Source: Prostheceraeus crozeri
Taxonomy: Eukaryota > Platyhelminthes > Polycladida > Euryleptidae
Direction: 5' to 3'
Length of the DNA: 64,000 bases
NCBI GenBank assembly: GCA_907163375.1
Contig: CAJQUW010001972.1
Location: forward strand, 248,001 to 312,000
Positions 21,907 to 33,703 of the stretch are shown one piece after another. Within the stretch, counting starts at the first letter, position 1, and every line of letters starts with the position of its first letter. The position numbers and the translations under genes were made by a program. Under the pieces are notes generated by a model. It saw only the letters and a program-made list of their open reading frames with translations. It did no database searches and was not told where the DNA came from.

Positions 21907-23928
21907 TTGCGTCACGTGTTTGATGATTTTCTGTTGGTCAACAATTTATCTCAAATTGTTAAATTGCCCACTAGAGGACACAATGTTCTTGATATTGTTG
22001 CAACAAACCACCCAAATAAGTTTTCTCCTCCCTCCATTATTTCACCTCTTTGTCGCTCTGACCACAAAGGTCTCTTCGTAAACTCGGTTAAGTGGGAACC
22101 CATCACTTCCACTAAGATTAAGGTTCGCTCTTTCACACCTTCATCTTACGCTCAGTGCAGCCAGCTTCTCGCAACTGTTGATTGGGACGAACTTTTCCTA
22201 TACATAGACAATCCAGATGATTTAGCAGATCAGCTTCAGGAATTTTTCTTGTTCCTGTATAAACTGTATTTTCCAGAAAAGACCGTTCGTCTTCGGAGTT
22301 GTGACCCTCCATGGATTACGCCTTCACTAAAAGCTCTCTCGGACGCTAGAGACAAGGCCCTAAGCAGAGGGAATTACGGGAAATTTCTAAGTCTCCGGGA
22401 AAAATTTATTGCCGAGTTGGCCAAGTCCAAGGTTAGATACTTCACCAAACAGAGTTCTTCACCCAAAACTATGTGGAAGTCCGTAAGTACCCAAATTGGA
22501 AAACGTTCCTCACATCCGACAATAGAACAGACAGCAGCTAATTCTCTGAATGATAAATTTCAATCTACTTTTACTCAGCCTGACATTCACCTTTTCTCGA
22601 AGAATCTTGTTGAATTATCTACACAGTTTCCATTTGTCACTGAATTGCAGATCATTTCAATGATTAAGAAAAGTAAAACCAACTCCATTGGTCCCGATGG
22701 AATTCCTGGATTTTTCTTTCGTGCTTTTGTTGATCTCCTTGCCTATCCGCTCACAGTTCTCTTCAACAGATGTCTGAGCATTGGTTGCTTTCCACGGATC
22801 TGGAAATGCGCCAATATCTTACCGTTTCAAAAGAAAGATAGCACTGACTTCCGACCGATCTCCATCCTTCCCTTTCTCAGTAAAGTCCTTGAAAGGTTAA
22901 TAAGAGATAAGGTCATCATCCCATCTCTCAGCAAAAATATCAATCGTAGACAATTTGGCTTTACACCCAATAGCTTTGGAGGATGCACTAACGCATTAAT
23001 TGCCATCAGACTCTCTATTGTTGAACACATCTCAATCAACCTTAAAAATTCAGTCTCCCTTCTCGCTATTGACCTTAAGAAGGCGCTCGATACTTTAAGT
23101 CATTTTAAACTGTTTGAATCTATTCGTGACAATTTTAGTTGCCCACCTCATGTCATAGATTCTATTTATAATTTCTTGATTGATCGGTATCAGCGTGTTG
23201 TTTCTGATAATTTGGTAACACCCTGGCGGTCTATTTCCAGTGGAGTTCCCCAGAGCTCCATTTTGGGACCACTGTTGTTTTCTCTTTTCATGGATGATTT
23301 GCCCGACTTTGTAAATACAAAACCTATTGTTTATGCCGATGACATTACATTGTTGTATTTTGATTGTCCTAGTATTAACTCTGACTTCTACTCTGATATA
23401 GATGTTTTCTGTGCATGGACAAAAAAGAAGCAACTGATTATTAATGTTGAAAAATCTAAATGTATGACCCTTTCCAGGAATATTTCTAATTGTAAGACCA
23501 TGGATATTGTAATTAATAATTCCACGATTGAACAGGTTGATTGTATAAAAATTTTGGGAGTGTATTTTACATCAGACCTTCGCTGGGACGTCCAATTCGC
23601 AAAACTGTATGCTAAATGTTGTCGTTCCATGTCATTTGTACACCGTTTACGTAATAATAACAACCGTGGTGAAGTCGTTTGACAGGCTTTTGTAAGTCTT
23701 GTCCTGTGTCATATAACATTTTGTTGGCCCATCATTTGTGATGTAAGTGTAAAGAACTTTCAAAAACTTGACCGTCTATACCGTCTTGCAATTCGATGGT
23801 CAAATGTTCAAGGCAAACCCCATCTGCGTGACTTTCTGGACAAAATGTGCGTTAAACTAATCAAAAAGATCAGTGGTAATCCCCATATTCATCCACTTGT
23901 CCACGTGAAATACTCGAGATTCACATGA
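21907..23928 (+). pseudogene. LINE reverse transcriptase part
   Basis: Begins in the endonuclease C-terminus (LLVNNLSQIVKLPTRG, SDHKGLFV). RT follows: NSIGPDGIPGFFF, FRPISILPFLSKVLERL, LLAIDLKKALDTLSH, SSGVPQSSILGPLLF, PIVYADDITLLYFD, LGVYFTSDLRWD. An in-frame TGA at 23680-23682 is followed by about 80 more codons of the normal C-terminus (LDRLYRLAIRWSN, KPHLRDFLDKMCVKLIKKI) to a TGA at 23926-23928. IDLKKALD replaces the usual (A/D)F.KAFD. Confidence 0.85.
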
Positions 23929-24386
23929 TGTAATTGCTGTAACCAGTCATACCGCTCGTAGAAATAAGAAGATTGAAAATAAAGCATTCTATTATTATTA
24001 TTTATTGGCTGACATGAAGGTAAGCACACTTTGATCCGATGTCAAAATGAAAATGCATGAGAAACAAAAAAATTTACGAAAGCGTGGCTGTTTCCGTCTT
24101 TTGGAAGTGTTATTCTGATACAGTTGATGCTAATTTCGACTACCATAAAATGCCGCACATCTAAACTACAAATGAGTGAAAATTTTGAAAATTCATGCGC
24201 TTCGCCAATTTGAAAATGAAACATATTATTTTGATTAAAAACTCGGGCACTAGCACACGGGTGCATAACAGAATCAGCCCAAGAATTTCCCTGTATTTTT
24301 CTTGTTTTCAAGACAACAGCGCAAGAATATATCTCTACGAAATCGCTCATTGTGTCGATGAAAATCTGCAAATTTTGTTTTCTGGG

Positions 24387-24698
24387 TCATCCAAATTTAC
24401 AGAGTGACTCTTGCTCACCATTTCCTTTACATTCTCCAAGGAAAAAGTCACAATGCACTTCATCTGGTAGTCTCGGAAGCCGCTCCAGAAGACTTCCACG
24501 ATGGCCAATCCAACGTTTGGGATAATTGTTGTACAGGTAGTTTGCGATGGGTCGGTATGGCGCTCTGGAGCTTCTGTCTGTATTAATATACTCGTATCTT
24601 CTGAGATAATTGGCATACATACAGCATGGAAGGAAAATTTTACAATTCATCGAGAAATTCATCACGACAAACTTGTTGTTTAAATTTACCAAATGCAA
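24387..24698 (-). pseudogene. Tc1/mariner-type transposase relic
   Basis: The frame contains YLYNNYPKRWIGHRG and LPRLPDEVHCDFFLGE, a decayed match to the end of the DDE domain of Tc1/mariner-superfamily transposases (RWIGRGGP..WP.RSPDL.P.DFFLWG). Only this last portion is left and it is diverged. No terminal repeats were found. Confidence 0.55.
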
Positions 24699-25560
24699 TA
24701 CTACTGCTGATGCGAATTAGATGAAAATTCAGGTACTTAAACTATATCGACAACACCAGGAAAATTTTTACTCGTCACACAAAGTACTTTACAGGAAATG
24801 TGTGGACTATTTAAGCACACAAACTTCAAATGATATCTTTCGCTGTTCGCATATCCCATCCGCTGATCCATGAATCACTAAACAAAAAGTCAAAATTGCT
24901 ATTTTATCTACTGAAGTCAACAAATGAAAAAAATGATAACCAAAAGGTCGCAATCTTAAAATGTTCTATGATGCTAAAAGCAGGATAGGTAAACGCTCCT
25001 GATAACAACAAAATTGCCAACACAAGTTGTTGTGAAATCCTATGATTTCAATCCTATACCGGTCCCTCTTAACAGAATTTTGCTTCAGTTCCTACAGTTC
25101 CATGGGGTAACACGGGGTGCTACAGGTCAAGGCCCTGAGCAGCACGATTATAGTGTGAGAAGCCAGTAATGGAGAAACCTTGACTGAAGTAAAATCCGCT
25201 GTCTAATAGTAGGTCTACAGAATAACTTTTTTCCTGACATGCATGTTAATGCATACAACGTCAAGTCAAATTCTCGACATGACTACATGTTATGTTTCAA
25301 ATAATGCTCGAATAAATTGAACCCAAAATTCAACCGATATTCGTGCGCACTATGTGAATATAATAATGCTGTAGGAAGAGTAGTCTTTATTGTCTTCTTT
25401 CTAGGTTCTTTCATTTCTTTGGTAGACTCCTAGATATTTACAGCGGTTTCTTCGTTAGTTTCTGCAAGCTTAAAAGGAGGTTCCTTAATCCTTTTCGATG
25501 TAGATATAGATTTACTTGACGAATCAGACTCTATTTCTTTTTGCAGAAACACGAGATATC
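24699..25560. other. Intergenic stretch
   Basis: No gene called. A minus-strand open stretch at about 25431-25560 (SDSSSKSISTSKRIKEPP) abuts the gypsy-1 LTR, and the plus strand shows a strong acceptor-like tract ending at 25550. Neither can be tied to a gene. Confidence 0.35.
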
Positions 25561-25941
25561 TGTTGTGTGCCGCTATGCAAGATATCTATGAACCTTGCAG
25601 AGAGACAAATTTTCTATTGTTGACTAGACAATGCTCATTGACTCAACAGGTTTTGTTATTGTTAATGACATGAATGACAACGATATCTATGCATGCATGC
25701 CTCTTATTGACTGACACCGAAGTGAGAGTTTTGTTGTAAGGTCAGACAACCTTTCACATGACAGCACAGCTAGCTGAAGTGACTAGCTCTCAGCATTGTG
25801 TTTGTCATATAAAAACCATTGTTGCAATTTAATAAACTCACAAGCTCTTGTCTCAATGCGTCTGGTTTTGCGTTACGTAGCGGGATCATAGGAAATTTGT
25901 TACGGTTACCTAACGCTCACTAGATAACGACACAAGACACA
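25561..25941 (+). repeat. gypsy-1 5' LTR
   Basis: Starts TGTTGTGTGCCGC and ends AAGACACA. TATA box TATAAAAA at 25808-25815 and polyadenylation signal AATAAA at 25831-25836, both repeated in the 3' LTR. Confidence 0.85.
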
Positions 25942-26768
25942 TGGCGTCGCAGCTATTTGAACCCTTTCTTTTTGACAATCCTCAAGACTGGTTCACGAGA
26001 TTAGAAGCAGCACACGCACTTGTCGAAGCGTCAACTGGGAAGACAATTGACGAAAAGACGTACCTGCTTGCAACGATGGGCTGTAAGGCGTCTAGTCTGC
26101 TAGCTGACTTGCTCGCGCCTGTCTCGGTCATGGATGCATCTGTAACCTATGCCTCAGCCAAGAACACGCTTTTGACGCACCTGAGAAGTCAACATCTGGA
26201 GATAGCAGAACGTTCAAATTCTATGCTGTTGTCCAGGATCCTCAAGAGTCCTCTGCCAATTTTTATGGACGTCTTAAGAAGTTGTCTGAGTTTTGCAACT
26301 TCGGATCATCTCTGGAATCAATGCTTCGGGATTGGCTGGTCCTTGGGTGCCGCAGCATCGAAGCAAGAAAGAGGCTGCTACAGATTGATCCTCTGACATT
26401 AAAAGTGGTCCAAGATACCTTGTCGGTGTACGAGGCTATCGAAGTAGCCAAGGGAGGAGCGTTGGCTGAGAAGGTCCGGAGAAGGTCCGGAGAGTGCACC
26501 GGAGAAGTGCACTCGATCAACAGCCAATTCGTCAAGTCGAGAGGTCCAGCTCGTCAGAAGGCTGGTACAAGAAGCTGCAACCGATGTGGAAGACAAACTT
26601 GCAAGTCCTCAACATGTCCGGCAATGGGTAAAACATGTTCCAATTGTGGCAAGATGAACCATTTTCGAGCAGTCTGTCGTTCCAAGTCAAGCCAGTCCTC
26701 TAATCGGAAGTCCTCCATCAACTTCTCAGAATCGTTGATGCATGTCGATGTGGTGCCCACGCACAGTA
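25941..26768 (+). pseudogene. gypsy-1 gag (broken)
   Basis: Gag region starting at the 5' LTR edge (MASQLFEPFLFDNPQDW), with a capsid-like helical part and two nucleocapsid zinc knuckles of the type CX2CX3-4CX4C / CX2CX4HX4C (CSNCGKMNHFRAVC). Gag forms the particle that packages the element's RNA. Broken. Confidence 0.75.
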
Positions 26769-28509
26769 GGGGAAAGTGAGGAGGTATGGGCCACCGCTCT
26801 CAGCGCGAAACGAAACTGAATGGGGGAACAAACTATATATCATTTGAACGCTATCTTAGTGCTCATTAACACACGCAATTTTCAGCTTTTCAATTGCATT
26901 GGTTCTCGAGTTATATATGTGAATAGGTTTCATGCACTGTTTTGAATTTTTTTGGAAAAACGCCATTTTCCAATTTTTTTGCAGAAAAAATGTAATTGAG
27001 ATATATGCCGCCTAGCATTCTCAAGTTTAGCCCTTTCTTAAAGATTGTGTGTAGTATCGAGAAAGTAGCACTACTCCTTGTACATTTTTTTCAAGCTTAA
27101 GATTTTTGTACCCTATGGGGGGAGGTATGGGCCACCTAATCGGGGGTGGTATGGGCCGGCCTCTGCAACGTATGAGAGTACAAGCCAATCAGAGCCTGTG
27201 CCACTGACAAGCTCTCTGATTCAGTCGAAGCAGCTCCATCTACTCCATCTGGAAGAAGGGCAATCCTCAGGTCTATTAAACCAGTACCCAAGGCTGTTCC
27301 TGTTGAACAGAGAACTCAGCGCGGTCGTGAAAAGAGAATTCCAATGGAACTAACTTCATCACCAGTGAAAGAAAAATTGGGTTCCGAATCAAAGCAACGT
27401 CGGTTTCCTTTGCTAGTCAAACCCTCCGAAGAAGTCATGATTGCTGACACAGATGATGTGGCTGGTACTGCTCGAACTATCAGTCGATCAAACATCGTTG
27501 CTACACAGGACTTCAGACAGGAACAATCGAAAGATCCTCGGAAGCAAGAATGGACCCTGAACGAGACCAAGGCTGGAGACTGGCTACTCGTCTATATTAT
27601 TGGTGGTCGTCGCAACTTGACGAGTTATCGCTACGTTGTACAGACATTGGAAACATACGATGGAGATCGAGATTGGATCAAAGTCCAAGGATTCCGATCA
27701 TTGAATTCAGAAAGGACTAAATTTGAGGTAGGCCCACAAGTGTTAGATGATTTTCATTATTTTTCAATTTTCAATATTTGTATTTCCAGGTACGGGAGGT
27801 GGACCGATTGTGGTGTGTGGGCTCCGAGAACCGGAAATCGCACTCAATGGAAGGACGGTGGTGTGTGAATTTGACGGGGAGGTGGAAGTCAACGAACTCT
27901 AATGAACAGTGAACTGCAACTTCTGATACGCAATTAGCAAAAACATACATTTCTTTTGCCTGTCTCCTATAGTGAATCTCACATAGTGGATCTATTCAAA
28001 GTCGTTTGTTCTTCTTCAAAAGTAGTTCATTCATGATGGGCTATTTATTCTGGGTATGACACATATCATAGCTGTTATTAAATCTGTAGACTATGAAAAT
28101 GACGAAAAGCGCCAAGTTTAATCACTCAATTCTACGTGCTATAGTTAGACATTATAACTTATCAAAAGATGTTATACACCAAAAAGTATCACAACAGGCG
28201 TAATTTACTGTTAGCAAATGTAGCCTATATTAGTCATTCTACATTAGGAAATGTGCATTCGATTAGACCAGGTCATGGATTTCGCAAGTGGCCCATACCT
28301 CCCACCCAAAATTGAAAAGTCGATTTTTTTCAGATTTTCGTTTTTTGCCATTCATGTCCAAATGATAAATTTTATGGGTAATTATGATTCAAAGTTTTGT
28401 TCCTTGGGTATTCAGACATCGCACAGTGGTATATAGGTGCTCATTGATAGAATAGATGAAGCGCTAGATCAACCGATTCCAGGGTGGCCCATACCTCCTC
28501 ACTTTCCCC
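26769..28509 (+). mobile_element. TA-flanked DNA transposon (pogo/Tc1-like) inside gypsy-1
   Basis: A 1741-bp element with perfect 27-bp inverted ends (GGGGAAAGTGAGGAGGTATG at the left), flanked by TA at 26767-26768 and 28510-28511. Shorter copies of GGTATGGGCC recur inside at about 27125 and 27150, and in inverted form near 28290. The TA target is that of the Tc1/mariner/pogo group. It lies exactly between the gag and pol regions of gypsy-1, so it is younger than gypsy-1. Confidence 0.85.
27344..27868 (+). CDS. C-terminal remnant of the DNA transposon's protein
   Basis: A 174-codon frame with AGDWLLVYIIGGRRNLTSYR then YVVQTLETYDGDRDWIKVQG, resembling the small C-terminal beta domain (GD.VLV...G.....Y..V......V....L) that follows the DDE domain in many invertebrate pogo/Tigger-like transposases. 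No DDE catalytic domain is present, so the element would need a helper. The last ~45 residues may be read past a splice donor. The assignment is tentative. Confidence 0.45.
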   Translation: MELTSSPVKEKLGSESKQRRFPLLVKPSEEVMIADTDDVAGTARTISRSNIVATQDFRQEQSKDPRKQEWTLNETKAGDWLLVYIIGGRRNLTSYRYVVQTLETYDGDRDWIKVQGFRSLNSERTKFEVGPQVLDDFHYFSIFNICISRYGRWTDCGVWAPRTGNRTQWKDGGV

Positions 28510-31445
28510 TACCAAGACAAGGATCGTGATTCGCCTGAACGACTACCCAAGCCTGATGGAGATTGACACTGGTGATGCCGCTACCATCATATCGACCAAG
28601 ATGTGGAGAGCCATGGGGAGTCCGACCCTCACAGTTTGCAATCGCGTGTTCTCTGCCTACGACGGGCACAGAATGAAGCCGCGGGGTGATCTGGTCGATT
28701 GCCGGATGCAAACAGTCGATGTTTCCCTCCACGCAAGTATCACGGTGGTCGAGTCAACAAGGCAGTACGGTCTGCTTGGTCGTAATGTCCTGGACAATTT
28801 CGTGAAGAAGCCAATCGTAACGAACAATGTCGATGAGATGAGGCTGCCGATGATGAAGGTCGAGCCGGTATCCATCGAGATCGCTGATGAATCCAAGTTT
28901 TGTTTTTGCAAGGCAAGGCCCGTGCCATTACCGATGGTGGATCAAGTGAACGCAGAGTTGCAGCGACTGCAAGACAAAGCAATCATCAAACCCGTTTCCA
29001 GCAGCAAGTACGCATCTCCAGTCGTATGGTGGGTGAAGAAACGGGACGGCTCTCTCAGAATGTGTGCCGACTACAAGGTCCACCTCAATCGCAGTATTGT
29101 CTCTGACGCCTACCCGATGCCTGCAATGGAGACAATCTTTGCCAATAGGTCTGATGCCAAAGCTTTTGCCAAGCTTGATCTCAAGGAAGCGTATTGGCAA
29201 ATACCTCTGGATACAAGGTCTCGAGAATTCTGCACCATCAATACCTCCAAGGGCCTTTTCCAAATGATGCGCCCTCCGAAGGGAATGAAGAATTCCTCTG
29301 CTATTTTCCAACGGGTGATCGAGACAATTCTCAAAGATATTGGCGGAGTAGTTGTATATCAGGACGACATACTGGTGCACGCGCCCACATCTGACTCGCT
29401 GGCGAAGCGCCTGTCAGCCGTGTTCAGTCGCTTGGAGGTGAAAGGAGTAACAGTCAATCAGTCCAAATCCGTTCTCAACACAACAGAAGTCAAATTCCTG
29501 GGCCATGTGATCTCTTCGACTAGTATCCGGCCCGATCCAGACATCGCCAAAAAGATTCGCTCTTTCAAGCCTCCGAGAAGCCGGTCCGAGCTCGAGTCGT
29601 CCTTGGGCCTCGTAAATTTCTTCGGGAGAATGATTCCGGCCTACTCGAGGATCGTCCAACCCCTTCATCATCTTCGAAAGAAAGACGTGGAGTTTCGGTG
29701 GTCAAATGTTCACCAAGGAGCATTCGATGAAGTCCTTCGAGTTATGGCGAATCCAACCGTCCTCCGCAGCTACGACCTCAATCGACCTGTGACGCTCACC
29801 ACTGATGCATCGGAGAAGGCGATCGGTGGAGCTTTGACACAGGATGCCAGTCCCGTCATCTTTCTGTCCCGCGTCCTGACTGCAGCTGAGCAGCGCTGCA
29901 GCAACGTTGAGAGAGAGGCGCTGGCGGTCGTGTGGTCGATTCTACGACTGAAGCAGCTGCTCCTGGGGCGGCACTTCCATTTGATCACGGACCACAAGCC
30001 CCTGGAACAGATATACGGAGGATCGAGGGTACCCAAGGTCGCGTCCAACAGGTTGACTCGTTGGTCAATCTTGCTTCAAAGGTTCGACTTCACCATCAGA
30101 CACAAGCCCGGAACCGAGATCACGCATGCTGATGCGCTGACAAGACTGCAGCTGGACAGTGATGACTCTGATAAGGAGGACCTTATAATCAATAACGTGG
30201 CGGACGACATCTTCGAGGATTGGTTGCGTAGTCTGCAGCAAGCGATGGAATTGGACGAGCTTGGACAATCGATCGTCAAGCGACTTCAATCCGGGAATTG
30301 GACGAATCTCCGACCAATCGAGCGACAGTTCCACCGTCTCCGAGAGCAGCTGTCTGTTGACGATCATCTCCTCTACATGAATGGAAAGTGCTACGTGCCA
30401 AGAACGCTGAGGAAAGATGTCTTCGACTACTCGCACCAGCTGCACACAGGGATTCACTCAACCATCAATCGGATCAAGCTGTCGTCATGGTGGCCTTCGC
30501 TGCACACGGACGTGCGTCACTGGATCCAGAACTGCCCTATCTGCTGCAAGCTGAGGCCTTCAACCACCAAGCAACTCAATCCTTGGCCATCAAGACATGT
30601 CTTTGAGAGAGTTCACGCGGATTGGTGCCACATACCTGATGTCGGAAAACGTGTTGGTGATAGTCGATTCTGCTTCTGGGTGGATCGAATGCAGCCTACC
30701 TCAAGCGAGAACGACCAGCAATGTCATCGACACTCTCTCTACCGTGTTCTGCAGATTCGGAGTTCCGAAGGTGCTCGTAACTGACAACGCAGCTGAATTC
30801 ACCTCAAAAGAACTGAACGAGTTCTGCAAGACGAACGGAATCTCCAAGGTGGAAAGTCCTCCATACCATCCCGAATCCAATGGAGTGGCGGAGCGTGGGG
30901 TGCAGACCTTGAAGAATGGTATGAAAGCATGGAGACTCGAAGTCAGCCACGTTCCATTCAAGGAGTATCTCAAGCGGCTCCTTCTACACCACCGAGCCTG
31001 TTTCCAGCGGCCAGATGGACGAACACCCGCGGAGATTGTTTATGGTAGAAAGCTGCGAGTCCCGCTGTCAAGGAACTTCTTGTTTTCTCAGCCAGTGGCC
31101 TACAGAAGTCGCGAAGGGAAGCTTTGGGAGGCCGTTTTCCTTTTGGAAAGAGGATCCAACACCTCCTGGGTACTGGATGCACAGGACAATCAACTCCGAC
31201 TGGCTCACCAGGATCAGCTATCCCGTCAGCCATCAGCATCTACTCCCGAAAGACAAGCAGAGCTTCCCGTGCCACAACTTTCTCCAATATCCGAGGATCC
31301 CGACTCCACACTTCCAATGGTAGAATCTCCGAGCGAGCGCAGATCTTCTTCACAGCCAAGATCTCCACCATCTCAACTCAAATCCTCACCTCGAAGGCCC
31401 AGAGTTCGCAAGAAGAAAGTCATCACCGACTATTATGACTTGTAG
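28510..31445 (+). pseudogene. gypsy-1 pol (broken)
   Basis: Domains in order: protease (MEIDTGDAATIIS), RT (PVVWWVKKRDGSLRMCADYK; active site VVVYQDDILVHA), RNase H (TTDASEKAIGGAL; ITDHKPLEQI), integrase zinc finger (HQLHTGIHSTINRIKLSSWW...CPICCKLRP) and integrase core (VTDNAAEFTSKE; YHPESNGVAERG). A basic Ser/Pro-rich tail follows. Broken, about one break. Confidence 0.85.
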
Positions 31446-31450
31446 GAGGA

Positions 31451-32122
31451 TGTTGTGTGCCGCTATGCAAGATATCTATGAACCTTGCAGAGAGACAAAT
31501 TTTCTATTGTTGACTAGACAATGCTCATTGACTCAACAGGTTTTGTTATTGTTAATGACATGAATGACAACGATATCTGTAGTAACCGAAATTAGTACTT
31601 TTGTTTTAATGCAGTGCAATTTCAAATGCTTGAGTACCAGCTGTAGTTACTTAGAAACGTTTTGAAATTTATAATTTTTGTATCCTACGCTCAGGTCTCT
31701 TTTACTGTGAACAGCTTGTGATCACTTACATAACTACGAGCACAATATAGCTTGAATTTACTACTTTACATGGCTGGATTTTGCTTAATGGGATTTATGG
31801 TTCCTACAAGTTATTATTACAATTAAAATACTTTTACTACGATATTACAAATGCCGGTCACTACAATATCTACCGTATGCATGCATGCCTCTTATTGACT
31901 GACACCAAAGTGAGAGTTTTGTTGTAAGGTCAGACAACCTTTCACATGACAGCACAGCTAGCTGAATTGACTAGCTCTCAGCATTGTGTTTGTCATATAA
32001 AAACCATTGTTGCAATTTAATAAACTCACAAGCTCTTGTCTCAATGCGTCTGGTTTTGCGTTACGTAGCGGAATCATATGTTACGGTTACCTAACGCTCA
32101 CTAGATAACGACACAAGACACA
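31451..32122 (+). repeat. gypsy-1 3' LTR with a ~298-bp insert
   Basis: Matches the 5' LTR at both ends; the middle carries extra sequence at about 31579-31876. Confidence 0.85.
31579..31876. mobile_element. ~298-bp MITE-like insert in the gypsy-1 3' LTR
   Basis: Absent from the 5' LTR. It starts GTAGTAACCG and near its right end has the near-complement CGGTCACTAC. AT-rich, non-coding. The exact edges and the target duplication are ambiguous because the flank (CGATATCT) resembles the ends. Confidence 0.6.
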
Positions 32123-32967
32123 ACAGCATCCAAAGTAAGGCTGCATTTGTTGTTTTTTAAAGACTTGAAATTTCATGGCTAATTCTCTTTCGAGTTGTTT
32201 GTGGCTTAAAAATATGACTGCGGAACGTTGTGAGATTCGCAATGAACACTACGAACACCGGTATGTCATCTACTTCAACATATGCGAATAAAACGTAGAT
32301 TGCCACGAATGTCTGAACGGTGGATAATTGATGCACCAAACTCTTGCTTCGCATTAGAAGAATACATAATTGTTAACTGTGCGGAGATGCTTCTTTGCAC
32401 TAGACGGGAGGGTGATCTTTCAATTTTCCGATATGTGAGAAAGAAATAAGAGGAAGAGATTAAGATCAGTGGTTGCACAATAAAAGTAAATGATATCGTA
32501 ATTATCTAGACAGAGGCCTGCGCTAAATCATTTTAACTTCATGAAAACACCATAATCATACTAGCAATTAATATTTAATGAACTCTCTAAATTTTAAATA
32601 CCTCCATAGAAATGACTTCTAACCAGTTAGAGTAATAAAACGCTGCCACCGACCATTTTTTTGTCCCTCTCTTCAGAATGCAAGCCGGGTGGAGGAGGAT
32701 CGGATGGGACCGGATGTAGGCAAAGAGTGGATTCAAATACTTATTTTGGCAATTGATTTTGTAAATGTGCATGGCAAAAGACTTTCATTGGGTGACCATC
32801 CGACCAGAGCCCTTCTGACAGCTGCATCTTTGATGAAGTAAAGTTATGAGCAGGCCTCTTTTTTGTTTGATAAACATCAAAGAAACAATTTCAAGCATGG
32901 TGTTTGCTTTTTTTCTAAATCCTAACTTTAGGTCACTGAAGAACTGTGAATGTCTTCGGCATGATGA
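32123..32967. other. Spacer between gypsy-1 and the BEL element
   Basis: 845 bp with no gene recognised. Short open frames on both strands lack family matches. Confidence 0.4.
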
Positions 32968-33340
32968 TGTGTGAAAATGAATTCTTCAAGAATCTTGTTT
33001 TTCTGCATCAAATTGTTTTTGAGTAATGGTAACCAGATTTGATTTCCTAGCAACTTAGAACATCTGTTAAATTTTGTAATCCTGTTCCCAGCAACCCTGG
33101 TCCATCACAAGTTTTTTACGGTACAATACGATGTAAATAATTATGCAAATATTATGTCTTTAACAGTGTAAATATGATGATTAATAGAAATGTACCCGTG
33201 ATGAAAAACGTGATGCTTTCATATTTTAAGACCAGGTCAGCTACAGTAAAAAACTTGTGTTCACAGTAAGGGCTTAGTAATTTGTAAATTGATATTGTGT
33301 ACAAAATGCGACGTAGCTTCAGCTGTTATGAGATAAAAGA
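32968..33340 (+). repeat. BEL 5' LTR (right edge approximate)
   Basis: The first ~70 bp (TGTGAAAATGAATTCTTCAAG onward to AACCAGATT) recur at 59559-59626, directly after a purine-rich tract (GGTGGGAGTG) placed as a BEL polypurine tract should be. The right edge is set by the TTTTGGTTCTGAG stretch at about 33341, a plausible primer-binding site. Confidence 0.6.
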
Positions 33341-33342
33341 TT

Positions 33343-33703
33343 TTGGTTCTGAGTACAATTTGCCCAGAAGATCAAAAAGACATCTCGCATACGAAAAAAA
33401 TGAGAAGTTATCTAGATTCCAAAAATAAGCCTGATGCTGCAGTTGCGTCCTTGCACGATGTGTGTTCAGTCACCACAAATAGTACAAAATGTTCTACTAC
33501 CTCGTCAAAATTGATGGATGCGGCCGCTGAATTAGAGGCCAAGAAAGTCAAATTAGAAGCAATTGAATTAGAGGAGGAAGCTAGAAATAAGTTAGAGAAA
33601 TTGAAAGCTGAACAGAAACGCGCTCTAGATGAGCAAGAGAGTAAACTGAAACGCTTGATGGCTCAAAAGGAAGTAAAGGTTGCTTAAGCCAAAGTTGATG
33701 TTT
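33343..33703 (+). pseudogene. BEL gag, N-terminal coiled-coil part
   Basis: Encodes a long charged helix (ELEAKKVKLEAIELEEEARN then KLEKLKAEQKRALDEQESKL), typical of the start of BEL/Pao gag, up to the point where gypsy-2 is inserted (target TGTTT at 33699-33703). Confidence 0.7.

Larger units (their letters stand above)
20960..24003 (+). mobile_element. Near-full-length CR1/Jockey-type LINE
   Basis: Carries an endonuclease region, a reverse transcriptase region and a 3' end with AATAAAG and an (ATT)n tail at about 23985-24003, like the LINE at 15.7-17.3 kb. It is disabled by a break between the endonuclease and RT parts and by a stop within the RT C-terminal region. The 5' limit is approximate. 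Confidence 0.85.
25561..32122 (+). mobile_element. gypsy-1: Ty3/gypsy LTR element with nested insertions
   Basis: LTRs at 25561-25941 and 31451-32122, gag, protease, RT, RNase H and integrase in standard gypsy order, Mag/K02A2.6-like by its zinc knuckles and integrase. The LTRs differ by about three substitutions and one small gap over ~375 bp apart from the insert in the 3' copy, so the insertion is fairly recent. The element is broken: about two breaks besides a DNA transposon between gag and pol and a short element in the 3' LTR. A clear target duplication was not found. Confidence 0.85.

Noticed and set aside
25431-25560. Minus-strand Ser/Lys-rich stretch, or a plus-strand micro-exon, interrupted by gypsy-1
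   Set aside because: The splice-like signals are suggestive, but no reading frame joins across the element and no target duplication supports the junction.
32157-32478. Short frames on both strands between gypsy-1 and BEL
   Set aside because: Overlapping frames on opposite strands with no family match and no splice context.
33343-33703. A separate host coiled-coil gene
   Set aside because: It ends exactly at the gypsy-2 target duplication and its continuation on the far side is BEL gag; it is the BEL gag N-terminus.
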